A DNA stretch of 64,000 nucleotides, taken from NCBI GenBank assembly GCA_044358015.1, contig JBIKOO010000005.1, forward strand, positions 1-64,000. Direction: 5' to 3'. The position numbers and the translations under genes were made by a program. This stretch comes from Casp-actino8 sp044358015. Its GTDB lineage: Bacteria > Actinomycetota > Acidimicrobiia > Acidimicrobiales > Ilumatobacteraceae. The notes beneath the pieces are model-generated. The model searched no databases. It saw nothing but the letters and a program-made list of their open reading frames with translations, and was not told the DNA's origin. Positions 9,036-18,117 of this stretch are shown piece after piece. How positions within the stretch are numbered: position 1 is the first letter of the stretch; each line of letters opens with the position of its first letter.

Positions 9036-9521
9036 ATGACAGCGTTAGAAATCCCGAGATTTGGCGAATTACTGAGCCCATTTATTTCGCAAGTTCCCGA
9101 CGGTACCCGTCCTCGATTCTTGGCATTGCTTGAACGCGGTGCGGCCAATCGTTATCGCGTGTGGGCCGAACAACTTCCCGCACATGCGATTGTTCTCCTT
9201 GAGTGCGCAGAAAGCGAAGACGAGATTGCGAATCGTATTGAAGGAGCATTTGCTCTCGACGAATCTTTACGCGATGAACTTCTTGCCCCTCTCCCGCAAG
9301 CAACACAGACCTACTACGACGCATTTGCCCCCTACGCCATTTGGGACCAGCTTCGTATTCAGGCCAATGCAGAACGCCAAGGCGCGCATGCGTGGCGGTC
9401 AATCGCCGCTCATCATCCCGATGCGTATGTGGTTGAGGTCTTGCATTCGTGTTCGGCACTCGAAGAACTGAGCGCCGACGCGCTAGATGCGTTGATTGCC
9501 TTAAACGCACCGTCACACTGA
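9036..9521 (+). CDS. Hypothetical protein, 161 residues
   Basis: Family not recognised. It appears soluble and largely alpha-helical, with an acidic, alanine-rich composition. Noticeable segments are LECAESEDEIANRIEGAF, TYYDAFAPYAIWDQLRIQANAERQGAHAWRSIAAHHPDAYVVEVLHSCSALEELSADALDALI. There are only two cysteines, no signal peptide and no membrane segment. Codon use matches the neighbours, and the start is supported by a TANNNT hexamer 6 nt upstream. The segment around residues 100-140 is reminiscent of tubulin-like or helical-repeat proteins only in composition, and I would not assign a fold. It is followed 22 nt later by an MFS gene with its own -10 candidate. Confidence 0.7.
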   Translation: MTALEIPRFGELLSPFISQVPDGTRPRFLALLERGAANRYRVWAEQLPAHAIVLLECAESEDEIANRIEGAFALDESLRDELLAPLPQATQTYYDAFAPYAIWDQLRIQANAERQGAHAWRSIAAHHPDAYVVEVLHSCSALEELSADALDALIALNAPSH

Positions 9522-9543
9522 TCAAGACCTAGAATTCTCCTTT

Positions 9544-10716
9544 ATGCCTTTGAAGCGACTCTTTCGTACGCTTCAATTCGCGACCTTATTGATGTCGTCC
9601 ACGTATGGCGTGATGTTCACCATGCTCGACGATTACCGCGACAAGTACGGCATTAGCGAATCAGGACTTGGGCTTGTACTGGCGGCCGGATTCTTTTCGG
9701 CATTCTTTAGCCAGATTTCCATTGCTCCATTGGCCGACCGTGGTCGCGCCAAAGTTTTGATGATGACTGGATTCTTATTAGTCATCATCGGCTGTTTGTT
9801 CATGGGCTTCGGCCAAAACTTTGCCCTACTGCTGATTGGTCGTCTACTGATGGGCATTGGTGGCGGCATGTCATTACCCGCACTGCGAAAGATCGTGATT
9901 GTTTCTGATCCCGAAAATCTTGGTGGCAACATGGGCAAGTTGCTCAGTGTCGATATCGCCGGATTTGCGCTCGGTCCGGTCATTTCAGTTTTGACCGTCG
10001 ACACCATTGGCATTGCCGCCCCTTTCATCATCATTAGTGCAGCCGTCTTGGTCGTCACTATTGTGCTGAGTCGGGTCGCCGTTCCCGAAACCGCCAAAGC
10101 CGATCGGCCCAACGAGCGCTTGGCATTTGACCTCCTGAAAATTCCCGCAGTATCTGGAGCGATCTTGATTGGTGTCTCGTTGTTCTTAATGATTGGCACA
10201 TTTGATTCGCTGTGGTCAATCATGATGGACGACTTGAAAGGCCCCGAGTGGATGGCCAATGCCGGCGTGAGCCTGTTTGCGTTGCCAATGATTTTCCTCG
10301 GTCCAATCGGCGGCCGCCTCGCACAAAACAAGGGCGCTTACCGTGTCGGAGCAATAGGCAGCATCGTTGGTGCCGGATGCATGACGATGTACGGCTTCTT
10401 GCCGAGCCCGTATTTGATGATGGGCGTCTTCTTTTTGCATATTTTGAATGACGGATTCTCGATCACTAGTTCTGGAGTCGCAGTTGGCCAGGCCGCACCC
10501 GTTGAACGCCAAGCTGGTGCCCAAGGTCTACTAGGTGGCCTACAAACTCTCACGGGCGGAATTGCCGCCAGTTTCGCGGGTTGGAGCTATGACCACCTGG
10601 GTCGTGGCCCGACTTTTTTGATCACTGCAATCGTGATGGTCATTTTGGTTCTCTCAGGTTTGGCACTTGCTGGCCCCGAACACCGCAAGGCGCCCAGCGC
10701 TGTGCCAACATCTTGA
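9544..10716 (+). CDS. Major facilitator superfamily transporter, 12 TM type
   Basis: A 390-residue polytopic membrane protein with about twelve hydrophobic segments. The loop between segments 2 and 3 has the MFS motif-A shape (PLADRGRAKVLMMTGF), and GRLLMGIGGGMSLPALRKI corresponds to segment 4. The second half repeats the pattern (GPIGGRLAQNKGAYRVGAIGS). Probably a drug-type or metabolite efflux carrier; the substrate is unknown. TAGAAT 8 nt before the ATG may be its -10. The NUDIX ATG lies 2 nt after its stop, so the two are probably translated from one message. Confidence 0.88.
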   Translation: MPLKRLFRTLQFATLLMSSTYGVMFTMLDDYRDKYGISESGLGLVLAAGFFSAFFSQISIAPLADRGRAKVLMMTGFLLVIIGCLFMGFGQNFALLLIGRLLMGIGGGMSLPALRKIVIVSDPENLGGNMGKLLSVDIAGFALGPVISVLTVDTIGIAAPFIIISAAVLVVTIVLSRVAVPETAKADRPNERLAFDLLKIPAVSGAILIGVSLFLMIGTFDSLWSIMMDDLKGPEWMANAGVSLFALPMIFLGPIGGRLAQNKGAYRVGAIGSIVGAGCMTMYGFLPSPYLMMGVFFLHILNDGFSITSSGVAVGQAAPVERQAGAQGLLGGLQTLTGGIAASFAGWSYDHLGRGPTFLITAIVMVILVLSGLALAGPEHRKAPSAVPTS

Positions 10717-10718
10717 TC

Positions 10719-11201
10719 ATGGGTTTGCGTGACGGTGACGGCTGGGTCTTTTGTAATTGTGGCTATCGCCATTGGGGACTTCATGGCGCAGCCGGATTAT
10801 TGATGGTGCGCTTTGATATGGGTGAACCACACGTGTTACTGCAACTCCGTGCTGCCTGGACTCATGGTGGCGGAACTTGGGCCATTCCTGGTGGCGCTCT
10901 TGACTCTCACGAAGATTCGATCGAGGCTGCAATTCGCGAAGCATACGAAGAAGCCGGAATCGACCAGCAGTTTTTAGACGTCAAAGACATCTATTCCGAC
11001 AATCACGGCAACTGGCGCTACGACACCGTGATTGCTCATGTCACTGGCGATGTCGGAGCCCATGAAGCCAACTATGAAAGTGACGAAGTTCGGTGGGTTG
11101 CATTGTCAACTGTTGAGGGATTTGATTTGCACCCGGGTCTGCGTCACTCCTGGCCACATGTATTGCCAAAACTCATTGCATCATTACCCAACGAAGGATG
11201 A
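10719..11201 (+). CDS. NUDIX hydrolase
   Basis: Hydrolyses a nucleoside diphosphate linked to another moiety, using Mg2+ held by the NUDIX box. The box is complete: GGALDSHEDSIEAAIREAYEEAGI carries the G(5x)E(7x)REUxEExGU pattern. The N-terminal module VFCNCGYRHWGLHGAAGLL, with a Cys/His pair, is common in actinobacterial members of this group. About 160 residues. I chose ATG 10719 over an in-frame TTG two codons upstream. Packed between an MFS gene (2 nt) and a dienelactone-hydrolase gene (3 nt), so it belongs to a three-gene operon; the substrate is not identifiable. Confidence 0.9.
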   Translation: MGLRDGDGWVFCNCGYRHWGLHGAAGLLMVRFDMGEPHVLLQLRAAWTHGGGTWAIPGGALDSHEDSIEAAIREAYEEAGIDQQFLDVKDIYSDNHGNWRYDTVIAHVTGDVGAHEANYESDEVRWVALSTVEGFDLHPGLRHSWPHVLPKLIASLPNEG

Positions 11202-11204
11202 ATC

Positions 11205-11906
11205 ATGGGACAGCACATCAGTTACGAACTCGAAGGCGTTACTTACATCGGTTACCTGGCGCTTCCCGAAGGTGACAACAAAGCCCCAGGAGTTTTGGTA
11301 TGCCATGAAGGTCCCGGAATTTCGGAGAACACCTTCACCAAGGCTGATCGTTTAGCGGCCCTTGGCTTTGTGGCGTTCGCTCTTGATTATCACGGTGGTG
11401 GCAAGATGGTGCCGCTTGAAGACATGATGACCAAGTTGATGGCACTCATTACGTCACCTGATGAAACACTCAAACGAGCCAAGGCTGGACTCAATGTTTT
11501 ATTGAGCCAACCCCGCGTCGACACTTCTCGTATCGCAGCAATTGGTTACTGCTTCGGCGGAACGATGTGTCTCGAACTCGTTCGTGCCGGAACCGACCTC
11601 GCCGCCATTGTTGGCTTCCACTCTGGTCTCAGCACATCGACCAAGGTGGCCGAAGGGGCAATCACCGCGAAAGTCTTGGTGTGCATTGGTGCCGACGACC
11701 CAATGATTCCACCAGATCAGCGTGTTGCCTTCGAAAAGGAAATGACTGATGCACAAGCTGACTGGCGTTTGAATGTGTACGGGGGCGCACAGCACAGTTT
11801 CACCAACCCTGGAGCCGATGGATCTCGCCCCGGAGTTTTGTATGACAAGAACGCCGACGAGCGTTCGTGGCAAGCCATGCGCGATATTTTCGCTGAAGTT
11901 TTCTGA
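11205..11906 (+). CDS. Dienelactone hydrolase family protein
   Basis: An alpha/beta hydrolase with a cysteine nucleophile. The signature GYCFGG gives Cys116, the acid is in GADDPMIP, and the histidine is in GGAQHSFTNPGAD. The 233-residue length fits the family. The classical reaction is hydrolysis of dienelactone to maleylacetate in chlorocatechol degradation, but many actinobacterial paralogues have other ester substrates. It starts 3 nt after the NUDIX gene with GAAGGA as ribosome-binding site. It ends 31 nt from the convergent FAH-family gene. No signal peptide; cytosolic. Confidence 0.92.
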   Translation: MGQHISYELEGVTYIGYLALPEGDNKAPGVLVCHEGPGISENTFTKADRLAALGFVAFALDYHGGGKMVPLEDMMTKLMALITSPDETLKRAKAGLNVLLSQPRVDTSRIAAIGYCFGGTMCLELVRAGTDLAAIVGFHSGLSTSTKVAEGAITAKVLVCIGADDPMIPPDQRVAFEKEMTDAQADWRLNVYGGAQHSFTNPGADGSRPGVLYDKNADERSWQAMRDIFAEVF

Positions 11907-11937
11907 ACTATCGCGTGTTCTTAACTAACGCGTTCGT

Positions 11938-12768
11938 TTACTTCTCAACGCACACATTGCGCAATGTGCCGATGACTTCGGCACCGCTGTCGATGACGTC
12001 GCCAGCTTTCAAGAACTGCCCGCGTGCTGCACCAACACCATCGGGTGTACCCGTGAAAATGATGTCACCAGCTTCAAGCGTGCAAATGCTTGAGAGATAT
12101 GAAATCAAGAATGGGATATTGAAAATGAGATCAGTTGTGCGGGCTTCTTGCATTCGCTGACCCGTGACATCGCACCAAATACCAATGTCATCAGGATTAC
12201 TGAAAGAATCAACTGAAGCAATGACTGGCCCGATGGGACCAAAGCTATCGAAACTCTTACCCAAACTGAACTGTGGTGGCTTTCCGGTCATTTGAACAGC
12301 ACGATCGCTGATGTCTTGCCCAAGAGTGATGCCAGCAACATGGCTCCACGATGATGACTCGGCGATGTTCTTGCCGCCCTTACCGATGACAACAACGATT
12401 TCAACTTCCCAGTCAACCAATGGCCCCGACAAAACCACGTCAGCGGTCGGACCAACGAGACACGACGGGAACTTGGTGAACGTTAAAGGTGCCGGCGGAA
12501 CTTCCATTTCCGACTCGCTCGCGTGCGAACGATAATTCAGACCAATTGCGAAAACCTTCTTGGGGTTCGGAACGCAGACGCCAATCGGACCACTCACTGG
12601 TGAACCTCCAGAGCGGGCTTTGTCACTTGCCGAATGCAACTCGCTAAATCGTGCGATCGCATTCATCGGATCGGCCAAAGATTCATCGCCAACGACTTTG
12701 GCTAGATCATGAAAAACACCATCGACTTCAATGGCCGAGCGATTATTGATAGTGGTGAGACGAAACAT
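11938..12768 (-). CDS. Fumarylacetoacetate hydrolase (FAH) family protein
   Basis: Cleaves carbon-carbon bonds in 2-oxo or acylpyruvate-type intermediates, or decarboxylates/hydrates them, in aromatic degradation. The 276-residue protein begins MFRLTTINNRSAIEVDG. It carries KVFAIGLNYRSHASES, the metal-binding acidic residues in GPLVDWEVEIVVVIGKGG, and the C-terminal GDIIFTGTPDGVGAARGQFLKAGD. The frame stays open far upstream, but that extension overlaps the divergent PhyH gene and has no family similarity, so ATG 12768 is preferred. The divergent pair FAH/PhyH (48 nt between starts) suggests shared regulation. Confidence 0.9.
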   Translation of the reverse strand: MFRLTTINNRSAIEVDGVFHDLAKVVGDESLADPMNAIARFSELHSASDKARSGGSPVSGPIGVCVPNPKKVFAIGLNYRSHASESEMEVPPAPLTFTKFPSCLVGPTADVVLSGPLVDWEVEIVVVIGKGGKNIAESSSWSHVAGITLGQDISDRAVQMTGKPPQFSLGKSFDSFGPIGPVIASVDSFSNPDDIGIWCDVTGQRMQEARTTDLIFNIPFLISYLSSICTLEAGDIIFTGTPDGVGAARGQFLKAGDVIDSGAEVIGTLRNVCVEK

Positions 12769-12804
12769 AGATTTTCCGTTCTTGCAGACAATTGAGACAG
12801 TGGT

Positions 12805-12810
12805 TACTCT
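12805..12810 (+). promoter_or_regulatory. -10 hexamer TACTCT, leaderless-type spacing
   Basis: TACTCT lies exactly 6 nt before the GTG at 12817 and supports that start for the PhyH-family gene. Confidence 0.5.
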
Positions 12811-12816
12811 AACAAT

Positions 12817-13683
12817 GTGACTGTCATTCCGAGATTTCCGGCTAGTGCTGCCGCTGAAGACATCGCCCAAGCCGTCCAGACTGTTGGATGCGCCATTATC
12901 GAGAACTTGGCCTCGACTGAACTTGTTGATCAAATTCTGCACGAAATGGCGCCCTACATTGACGCCACGCCATACGGCAGCGAAGACTTCACTGGTCGTA
13001 CCACCAAGCGCACTGGTGCACTTCTTGCTCGTTCTCGTTCGTCGATTGAGATGGTGGCCCACCCACTTGTTTTGGACGTCACCAAGAGAATTCTCGGACC
13101 CCATGCCGACACGTTCCAACTTCATCTCACCCAAATCATCAATATCGGACCAGGCGGTCAAGCCCAAGGATTGCATCGCGATCAGTGGTGTTTCAATATG
13201 TTCCCGTTCCCGGCCGACATGGACGTTGAGGTTTCTACCATTTGGGCGCTTGACGACTTCACCGAAGAAAATGGCGCGACGCGCGTTATTCCAAACAGCT
13301 TGCTCGATCCAGCATCAGCGGTTGCCGATAATCACCGCACAGTGGGCGCCACGATGCCAAAAGGTTCAGTTGTTATCTACACCGGCCGCACGATTCATGG
13401 TGGTGGGGCAAATCAATCAGCGAACATCCGTCGAGGATTGAATGTCGATTACATCCTTGGTTGGTTACGCCAAGAAGAAAATCAATACTTGTCATGCCCA
13501 CCTGAGGTCGCACGAACTCTTCCCGCTCACGTACAAAAGTTGGCGGGCTACGCACTTGGCTCATACGCATTGGGATATCAAGACGACATTCGTGATCCCT
13601 TTGCAGTTCTGAATGGACAAGATGGCGGATCATCTTTTGGCGGGTTAGATACCGCAATTCCCACGCTTGACCAGCAACAATGA
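12817..13683 (+). CDS. Phytanoyl-CoA dioxygenase (PhyH) family protein
   Basis: Fe(II)/2-oxoglutarate hydroxylase-type protein of 288 residues. The metal motif is His120-x-Asp122 in GLHRDQWCF, and the distal part of the site lies in YTGRTIHGGGANQSANIRRG (His plus the 2-oxoglutarate-binding Arg). Substrates in the superfamily range from phytanoyl-CoA to small natural products, so none is assigned here. The family is common in marine and freshwater actinobacteria. It starts at GTG with a TANNNT hexamer 6 nt upstream, and ends 4 nt before the acyltransferase ATG. Confidence 0.88.
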   Translation: MTVIPRFPASAAAEDIAQAVQTVGCAIIENLASTELVDQILHEMAPYIDATPYGSEDFTGRTTKRTGALLARSRSSIEMVAHPLVLDVTKRILGPHADTFQLHLTQIINIGPGGQAQGLHRDQWCFNMFPFPADMDVEVSTIWALDDFTEENGATRVIPNSLLDPASAVADNHRTVGATMPKGSVVIYTGRTIHGGGANQSANIRRGLNVDYILGWLRQEENQYLSCPPEVARTLPAHVQKLAGYALGSYALGYQDDIRDPFAVLNGQDGGSSFGGLDTAIPTLDQQQ

Positions 13684-13687
13684 ATCG

Positions 13688-15472
13688 ATGACTTCGCAGA
13701 TCCATGTAGGCGCTGATCGTTCAGCGCCGTATCTACCTGGCCTCGATGGTCTGCGCGCACTCTCGGTCTTAGTGGTCGTGGCATTTCATAGTGGCGTGAT
13801 TGATGGTGGTTGGATTGGCGTTGATGTTTTCTTTGGCATCTCCGGCTTTCTAATTACCGGGTTGATGGTTGCCGAACACGAGCGCAATGGAAGCGTCGCT
13901 CTCGGTGCATTTTGGATGCGTCGTATTCGCCGTCTCGTGCCCGCTCTCATTGTCTTGCTCGGACTTGTTGCGATTCTCGTACAACTCAATCAAGTTGAGG
14001 TCACCGCACGAAATATTTGGGGAGCACTCACCTACTCAACGAACTGGGTGCACATATTCGGTGGAACGAGTTACTGGGATAACTTTGCAACACCAGATCC
14101 ACTACGACACTTATGGTCACTCGCCATCGAAGAACAGTTTTATGTGGTGTGGCCCATTGTCGCTTGGTATGTCTTAAAACGCCGTTCACCTTTGACTCTC
14201 GGCAAAGTTGCATTGTTTGGTGCTGGCATTTCAGCGATTGTTCAAGTGGTCGGAATTCAGGCTGGCCTTTCGATTGATCGGGTGTACCAAGGAACCGACA
14301 CGCGAGCGGTTGCATTTCTTATTGGTGCAGCGATCGCAACCCGAGGTTGGCCACCAAAGAAACTGTCTCTGCCGTCGTGGTTGTTGCCCGCTTTCTCACT
14401 GGTTGTTTTAGTCCCAACAGCTATCTGGTTGCCTGGTGATCGTGACTGGGTTTTCTCTGGCCCACTCATTGTCATTTCGTTTGCGGGAATCACCGCAGTT
14501 GTCTATAGCACCACCCAAGAAAATCGCTTTTTATCATCATCCGCTTTACGACTTATTGGTCGTTGGAGTTACGGCATCTATCTATTTCACTGGCCGCTCG
14601 TCGTTTCGCACAAGTTTGATGACCTGAATAGTGTCGTCCGTTTTGTTGTGGTCACCGCATTGTCGATTGTCTTGGCGGGCTTGTCGTACCGCATTGTTGA
14701 ATCACCTATACGCAATCGCCGACTTCCACGAATTGGTGTCTTGCCTCTTTCAGTCGTTGCAGTTGCCGTCGTTGTCGTGTGCCTCGTCGTTTCGACACCC
14801 ACCGCACCCGCACTTGATGCTGACGTCACTCTTGCACCCCGACCAATAAGTACTGATTCTGTTCCCAGCGATCAACTGCAACGAGTCATGGTGTTCGGTG
14901 ATTCTGTCCCCGCCGTCGCCGCCGATGAATTGCAAGCCGAAGCCGAAATTCTTGGTGTTGAAATAGAAGTGCGCGCTGATCCCGGTTGCGTGCCGTCAGA
15001 AGATAAGAAAGATCAATACGGTAAACCCGAATGCGTGACGTTCTTGCAAGGCACTCGCGCTCGCGCCGAAGAACTTGATATTGATACAGCGATCATTTGG
15101 TGGGGTGGAACTGGTGCTGGATTCGTTGAACAAGGAACGCCTTATTACTTTTGTGAAGCCAATGCACAACAATTAACTCGCGATCGCATTCGTCGTCTAG
15201 TCGCTTACTTTGATGGAGTCGCCAGCAACATCATCTTGGTCGCCCCAGTCCCCCGTTTAGATCAAACTGCTAAAGACGTTGAAGGAACCGAATGCGAGAT
15301 AGTCGCTTATGACGATGTTGCGGCCGAAATTGGGATCAAAGTAGTACGGCTACGCGATGATGTGTGTCCGTCATACCCCAATGACTGCGAGCGCATCTTC
15401 CGTTACGACGGCCTGCACTACAACGACGAACCCGCCACCCAAGTCGCCAAAATAGTCCTATCCACCTTGTGA
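13688..15472 (+). CDS. Acyltransferase-3 (OafA type) membrane protein with C-terminal SGNH domain
   Basis: O-acetylates cell-surface carbohydrate or peptidoglycan. Residues 15-340 form the acyltransferase-3 domain with about ten membrane segments; the opening PGLDGLRALSVLVVVAFHSG contains the conserved catalytic His, and FFGISGFLITGLM and EEQFYVVWP are family motifs. After a further membrane segment comes an extracytoplasmic SGNH-like domain: VFGDSVPAV (Ser) and DGLHYND (Asp/His). About 594 residues from ATG 13688; a TTG further upstream overlaps PhyH. Its TGA stop (15470-15472) lies inside the left arm of a palindromic repeat, so the gene end is shared with that element. Confidence 0.92.
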   Translation: MTSQIHVGADRSAPYLPGLDGLRALSVLVVVAFHSGVIDGGWIGVDVFFGISGFLITGLMVAEHERNGSVALGAFWMRRIRRLVPALIVLLGLVAILVQLNQVEVTARNIWGALTYSTNWVHIFGGTSYWDNFATPDPLRHLWSLAIEEQFYVVWPIVAWYVLKRRSPLTLGKVALFGAGISAIVQVVGIQAGLSIDRVYQGTDTRAVAFLIGAAIATRGWPPKKLSLPSWLLPAFSLVVLVPTAIWLPGDRDWVFSGPLIVISFAGITAVVYSTTQENRFLSSSALRLIGRWSYGIYLFHWPLVVSHKFDDLNSVVRFVVVTALSIVLAGLSYRIVESPIRNRRLPRIGVLPLSVVAVAVVVVCLVVSTPTAPALDADVTLAPRPISTDSVPSDQLQRVMVFGDSVPAVAADELQAEAEILGVEIEVRADPGCVPSEDKKDQYGKPECVTFLQGTRARAEELDIDTAIIWWGGTGAGFVEQGTPYYFCEANAQQLTRDRIRRLVAYFDGVASNIILVAPVPRLDQTAKDVEGTECEIVAYDDVAAEIGIKVVRLRDDVCPSYPNDCERIFRYDGLHYNDEPATQVAKIVLSTL

Positions 15473-15523
15473 TTCTGGTGCAGAATAGTTGCGTTTTTCG
15501 CAACAATTCTGCACCAGAATCAC
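15469..15523. repeat. 55-bp palindromic repeat, copy 1 (convergent gene ends)
   Basis: Arms GTGATTCTGGTGCAGAAT and ATTCTGCACCAGAATCAC enclose an inner stem GTTGCG/CGCAAC with a short TTTTT-like loop. It lies between convergent genes, and its arms supply the TGA stops of both: TGA 15470-15472 on the plus strand and TGA 15522-15520 on the minus strand. Probable bidirectional terminator; related copies are listed at other gene ends. Confidence 0.9.
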
Positions 15524-16368
15524 GGGAGGAATGTGAGTTGATCGGTGGATTTGATGGTGCCGGGTTTGGTGACCTTGGCGTAGACACCAACATTTTGATC
15601 GAGGTCGCGCACGATGTGGCGCAAGATGGCGCGATCGGCCGGTAGATCATCACCAACTTCTCGCGTCACCATCACGCAACGCGGACACGCCGACTGAAAT
15701 TTAATTTCGCATTCGCCGATTCGCGCGGTCTTTCCAGCCCACGAAAATTCGGGATGACCAGTTTGATCACCCGTATCAATGACCAAACTCGGTCGGAAAC
15801 GCCGAATATCAATCTTTGAATCTGGCAAGGCCTCTTGCATAGACCGCAACGCGGAAGTGCTCATGATCATCAACGGCCAACAGTCGTGATACGTGCCTGG
15901 TGGCGATTCAAACTCAATCACTTCAGGTGGGAAGACGGAAAAATCAGGAAGTGGTTCGTCTATGTCGCGCCCGAAAACATTGCGCAGTTCTTCCATCATG
16001 TCGTCACTACTTGGTGCACCACGACGATAGTGATCGAGATCGGTCGCTGGGCGCAGATGTTCTAATTGAACTTGAACACCAATTGCTTCACTGATCGCTG
16101 TGTGTACATCGCTGTCGTCACTACGAACGACTCGACCACTCGGCAAAGAAATCTCGACGTCATCGGAACCTGCAATAAACGTTGCCGAGAGCTTCATCAG
16201 GCCACCAAATTTCTTGGCACCTCGAATACCACCATTTTCAACATCGCGAACAGCCCACACTCGATCGCCAACGAGACCTAACTCGCTGACAGAGCATTCA
16301 TCAACTGTTGCTCCCACCATTGATTTAACGGGATACACCCAAATCTGTGAGAGCGGAAGTTGCGTCAT
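15520..16368 (-). CDS. MOSC domain-containing protein
   Basis: A 282-residue protein with the MOSC N-terminal beta-barrel (LSQIWVYPVKSMVGATVDECSVSELGLVGDRVWAVRD) and a C-terminal MOSC domain including RFRPSLVIDTGD and the conserved cysteine in SACPRCVMVTRE. MOSC proteins transfer sulfur or bind the molybdenum cofactor, for example in the mARC reductases. No 2Fe-2S domain is fused, so a redox partner would be separate. Its start overlaps the stop of the acyl-CoA dehydrogenase by 4 nt (ATGA), so the two are translationally coupled. The stop codon lies inside the palindrome at 15469-15523. Confidence 0.9.
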   Translation of the reverse strand: MTQLPLSQIWVYPVKSMVGATVDECSVSELGLVGDRVWAVRDVENGGIRGAKKFGGLMKLSATFIAGSDDVEISLPSGRVVRSDDSDVHTAISEAIGVQVQLEHLRPATDLDHYRRGAPSSDDMMEELRNVFGRDIDEPLPDFSVFPPEVIEFESPPGTYHDCWPLMIMSTSALRSMQEALPDSKIDIRRFRPSLVIDTGDQTGHPEFSWAGKTARIGECEIKFQSACPRCVMVTREVGDDLPADRAILRHIVRDLDQNVGVYAKVTKPGTIKSTDQLTFLP

Positions 16369-17588
16369 GAACGAATGGTACCGACCTTGAGATCTTTGAA
16401 CGGCATATTCTTGTCCACCATTGGTTCACGCGGAAGTCCAAGCACGCGGTCGCCGATGATGTTGCGCTGAATCTCGTCGGTTCCACCGGCGATGTTCGAC
16501 TGGAAGCTCGACAAGATGTAGCGCGCCCAGTTTTCACCGCGGCCCTCACCTTCCCATGCATCACAATCTGCCCCGACAAGGCGGTTGATGAGTGGGCGGC
16601 TGAAACGAGCAATCACAGCACCGTGCAACTTGCCGAGCGAGCCGCCAGGACCGGGCACCTTGCCGGCCTTCATCTCGGCGCGTGTACGCATCGAGACCAA
16701 TGACTTGCAAGTTTCTTCGCAGTACAACTTCATCAGTTCTTGGCGAATCACCGGATCGCTCAACTTGCCATTGTTCTTGGCAACGTCGATCAAACGATCG
16801 GCCAAGTTATGAGTGACACCGCTTGACGAACCAGTTCCGATGGCGACGCGCTCGAACATGAGCATTGCGGTCGCCTGGTTCCAGCCGTTGTTAAGTTCGC
16901 CGAGCAACCATGACTTGGGCGTACGCACATCGGTCAAGAAGATTTCGTTGAAGTGACTGCCGCCGTCGATCTGATGAATCGGACGAATTTCTACGCCAGG
17001 AGCCTTCATGTCAATAATGAACATTGAAATGCCCGCGTGCTTCGGCGCGTCGGGGTTTGTGCGGGCAATGACGATTCCGTAATCGCTCACGTGAGCAAGC
17101 GTGGTCCAAACTTTCTGACCATTGAGCACCCATTCATCACCGTCGAGTTCGGCCTTGGTCTGCAAGCTCGCAACGTCTGAACCAGCGCCGGGCTCAGAGA
17201 ACATCTGGCACCACATCGTGCGCGCCGCAATGTTGTCGGGCATGAACTGACGCTTTTGCTCTTCGGTACCGAACTGACCGAGCATCGGCAAGCACATGCC
17301 ATGGCTGATGGTCAATTCAAAAGTCATGTCGGGGTACTTGCCGTACTCTTCGCGATAGATGCGGTCGTGGGCACGAGTCAATCCGGCACCACCGTGCTCT
17401 TTGCCGTACACCAAACCGGCGAGACCGGCTTCGACAAGTGCACTCTGGTACGTCTTGGCGATTTGCACAGAAGTATCGCTGCGGCGACCAATTCCGGAGG
17501 CGTTCTTTTCCAGGAACTCGCGAACTTGCACGCGGAAAGCCTCGGCTTGGGCGGGGGTCAGGGCATCGTCAATAGTTGTGTTGCTCAT
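16365..17588 (-). CDS. Acyl-CoA dehydrogenase
   Basis: FAD enzyme of about 407 residues that introduces an alpha-beta double bond into acyl-CoA thioesters. Visible are the FAD-binding segments MWCQMFSEPGAGSDVASLQT and WVLNGQKVWTT, the middle beta domain IRPIHQIDGGSHFNEIFLTDVRTP, and the C-terminal helical domain ending QSNIAGGTDEIQRNIIGDRVLGLPREP. I chose the ATG at 17588 (MSNTTIDD); an in-frame extension of 23 codons has no family features. It forms a two-gene operon with the MOSC gene (4-nt overlap). The acyl substrate is unknown; the subgroup resembles steroid or branched-chain FadE enzymes of actinobacteria. Confidence 0.92.
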   Translation of the reverse strand: MSNTTIDDALTPAQAEAFRVQVREFLEKNASGIGRRSDTSVQIAKTYQSALVEAGLAGLVYGKEHGGAGLTRAHDRIYREEYGKYPDMTFELTISHGMCLPMLGQFGTEEQKRQFMPDNIAARTMWCQMFSEPGAGSDVASLQTKAELDGDEWVLNGQKVWTTLAHVSDYGIVIARTNPDAPKHAGISMFIIDMKAPGVEIRPIHQIDGGSHFNEIFLTDVRTPKSWLLGELNNGWNQATAMLMFERVAIGTGSSSGVTHNLADRLIDVAKNNGKLSDPVIRQELMKLYCEETCKSLVSMRTRAEMKAGKVPGPGGSLGKLHGAVIARFSRPLINRLVGADCDAWEGEGRGENWARYILSSFQSNIAGGTDEIQRNIIGDRVLGLPREPMVDKNMPFKDLKVGTIRS

Positions 17589-17665
17589 GACGCCATTCTG
17601 CCATTGAGGCATGTCCCCTGACATAACTGAGACGGGATAATCGAGACGGGAAGTCATCGACGCGG

Positions 17666-17671
17666 TACGGT
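17666..17671 (+). promoter_or_regulatory. -10 hexamer TACGGT, leaderless-type spacing
   Basis: TACGGT ends 6 nt before the cupin ATG at 17678, consistent with a leaderless message. Confidence 0.5.
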
Positions 17672-17677
17672 TCGGCT

Positions 17678-18106
17678 ATGGAATCTCCTGTCTTTCGCCA
17701 TGTGGTCGTTCGCCATATAGATGACTGTCCGACCGAAGAATGGACCAGCCCCACCCGGGGCTCGGTGCGCTGGTGGGAGCTGTTTGGGGGCGATGCCACC
17801 GCAACCAACGAAATGACCGTCGGAATCGCTGAGGTGCCGGTTGGCTCGACTCCCCCACCCAGGGGGCACTCACACGATGCCACCGAGATCTATGTGATCT
17901 TGTCGGGTGAAGGCGATGTCGTCATTGAAGGCAACCCAACGCCCGTTCGAGAGGGTTCAGCGGTCTGGATCCCCGAAAGCCTCGAGCATTACGCCCATAA
18001 CACCGGGACAGTGCCGCTACGCCTGCTGTACATGTTTGCCCGCGACAAATTCAGTGATGTCACTTATTCGTTTCCTGGCGAAGATTTAAGCCCTGGCGAA
18101 AACTAA
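17678..18106 (+). CDS. Cupin-domain protein
   Basis: A 142-residue single cupin barrel. Motif 1 reads PRGHSHDATEIYVILSGEGDVVIEG (His, His, Glu positions) and motif 2 ends near IPESLEHYAHNTG (His). Such proteins bind a metal and act as small dioxygenases, isomerases or ligand sensors; which applies here cannot be told. It ends 11 nt before the P450 ATG, with the AGGAG ribosome-binding site of the P450 between them, so the two genes are likely one transcript and may act on the same substrate. Confidence 0.85.
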   Translation: MESPVFRHVVVRHIDDCPTEEWTSPTRGSVRWWELFGGDATATNEMTVGIAEVPVGSTPPPRGHSHDATEIYVILSGEGDVVIEGNPTPVREGSAVWIPESLEHYAHNTGTVPLRLLYMFARDKFSDVTYSFPGEDLSPGEN

Positions 18107-18117
18107 GGAGTCAAGCA

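Noticed and set aside
12769..13176. N-terminal extension of the FAH-family protein
   Set aside because: It overlaps the well-supported PhyH gene on the opposite strand, and the FAH family begins at MFRLTTINN.
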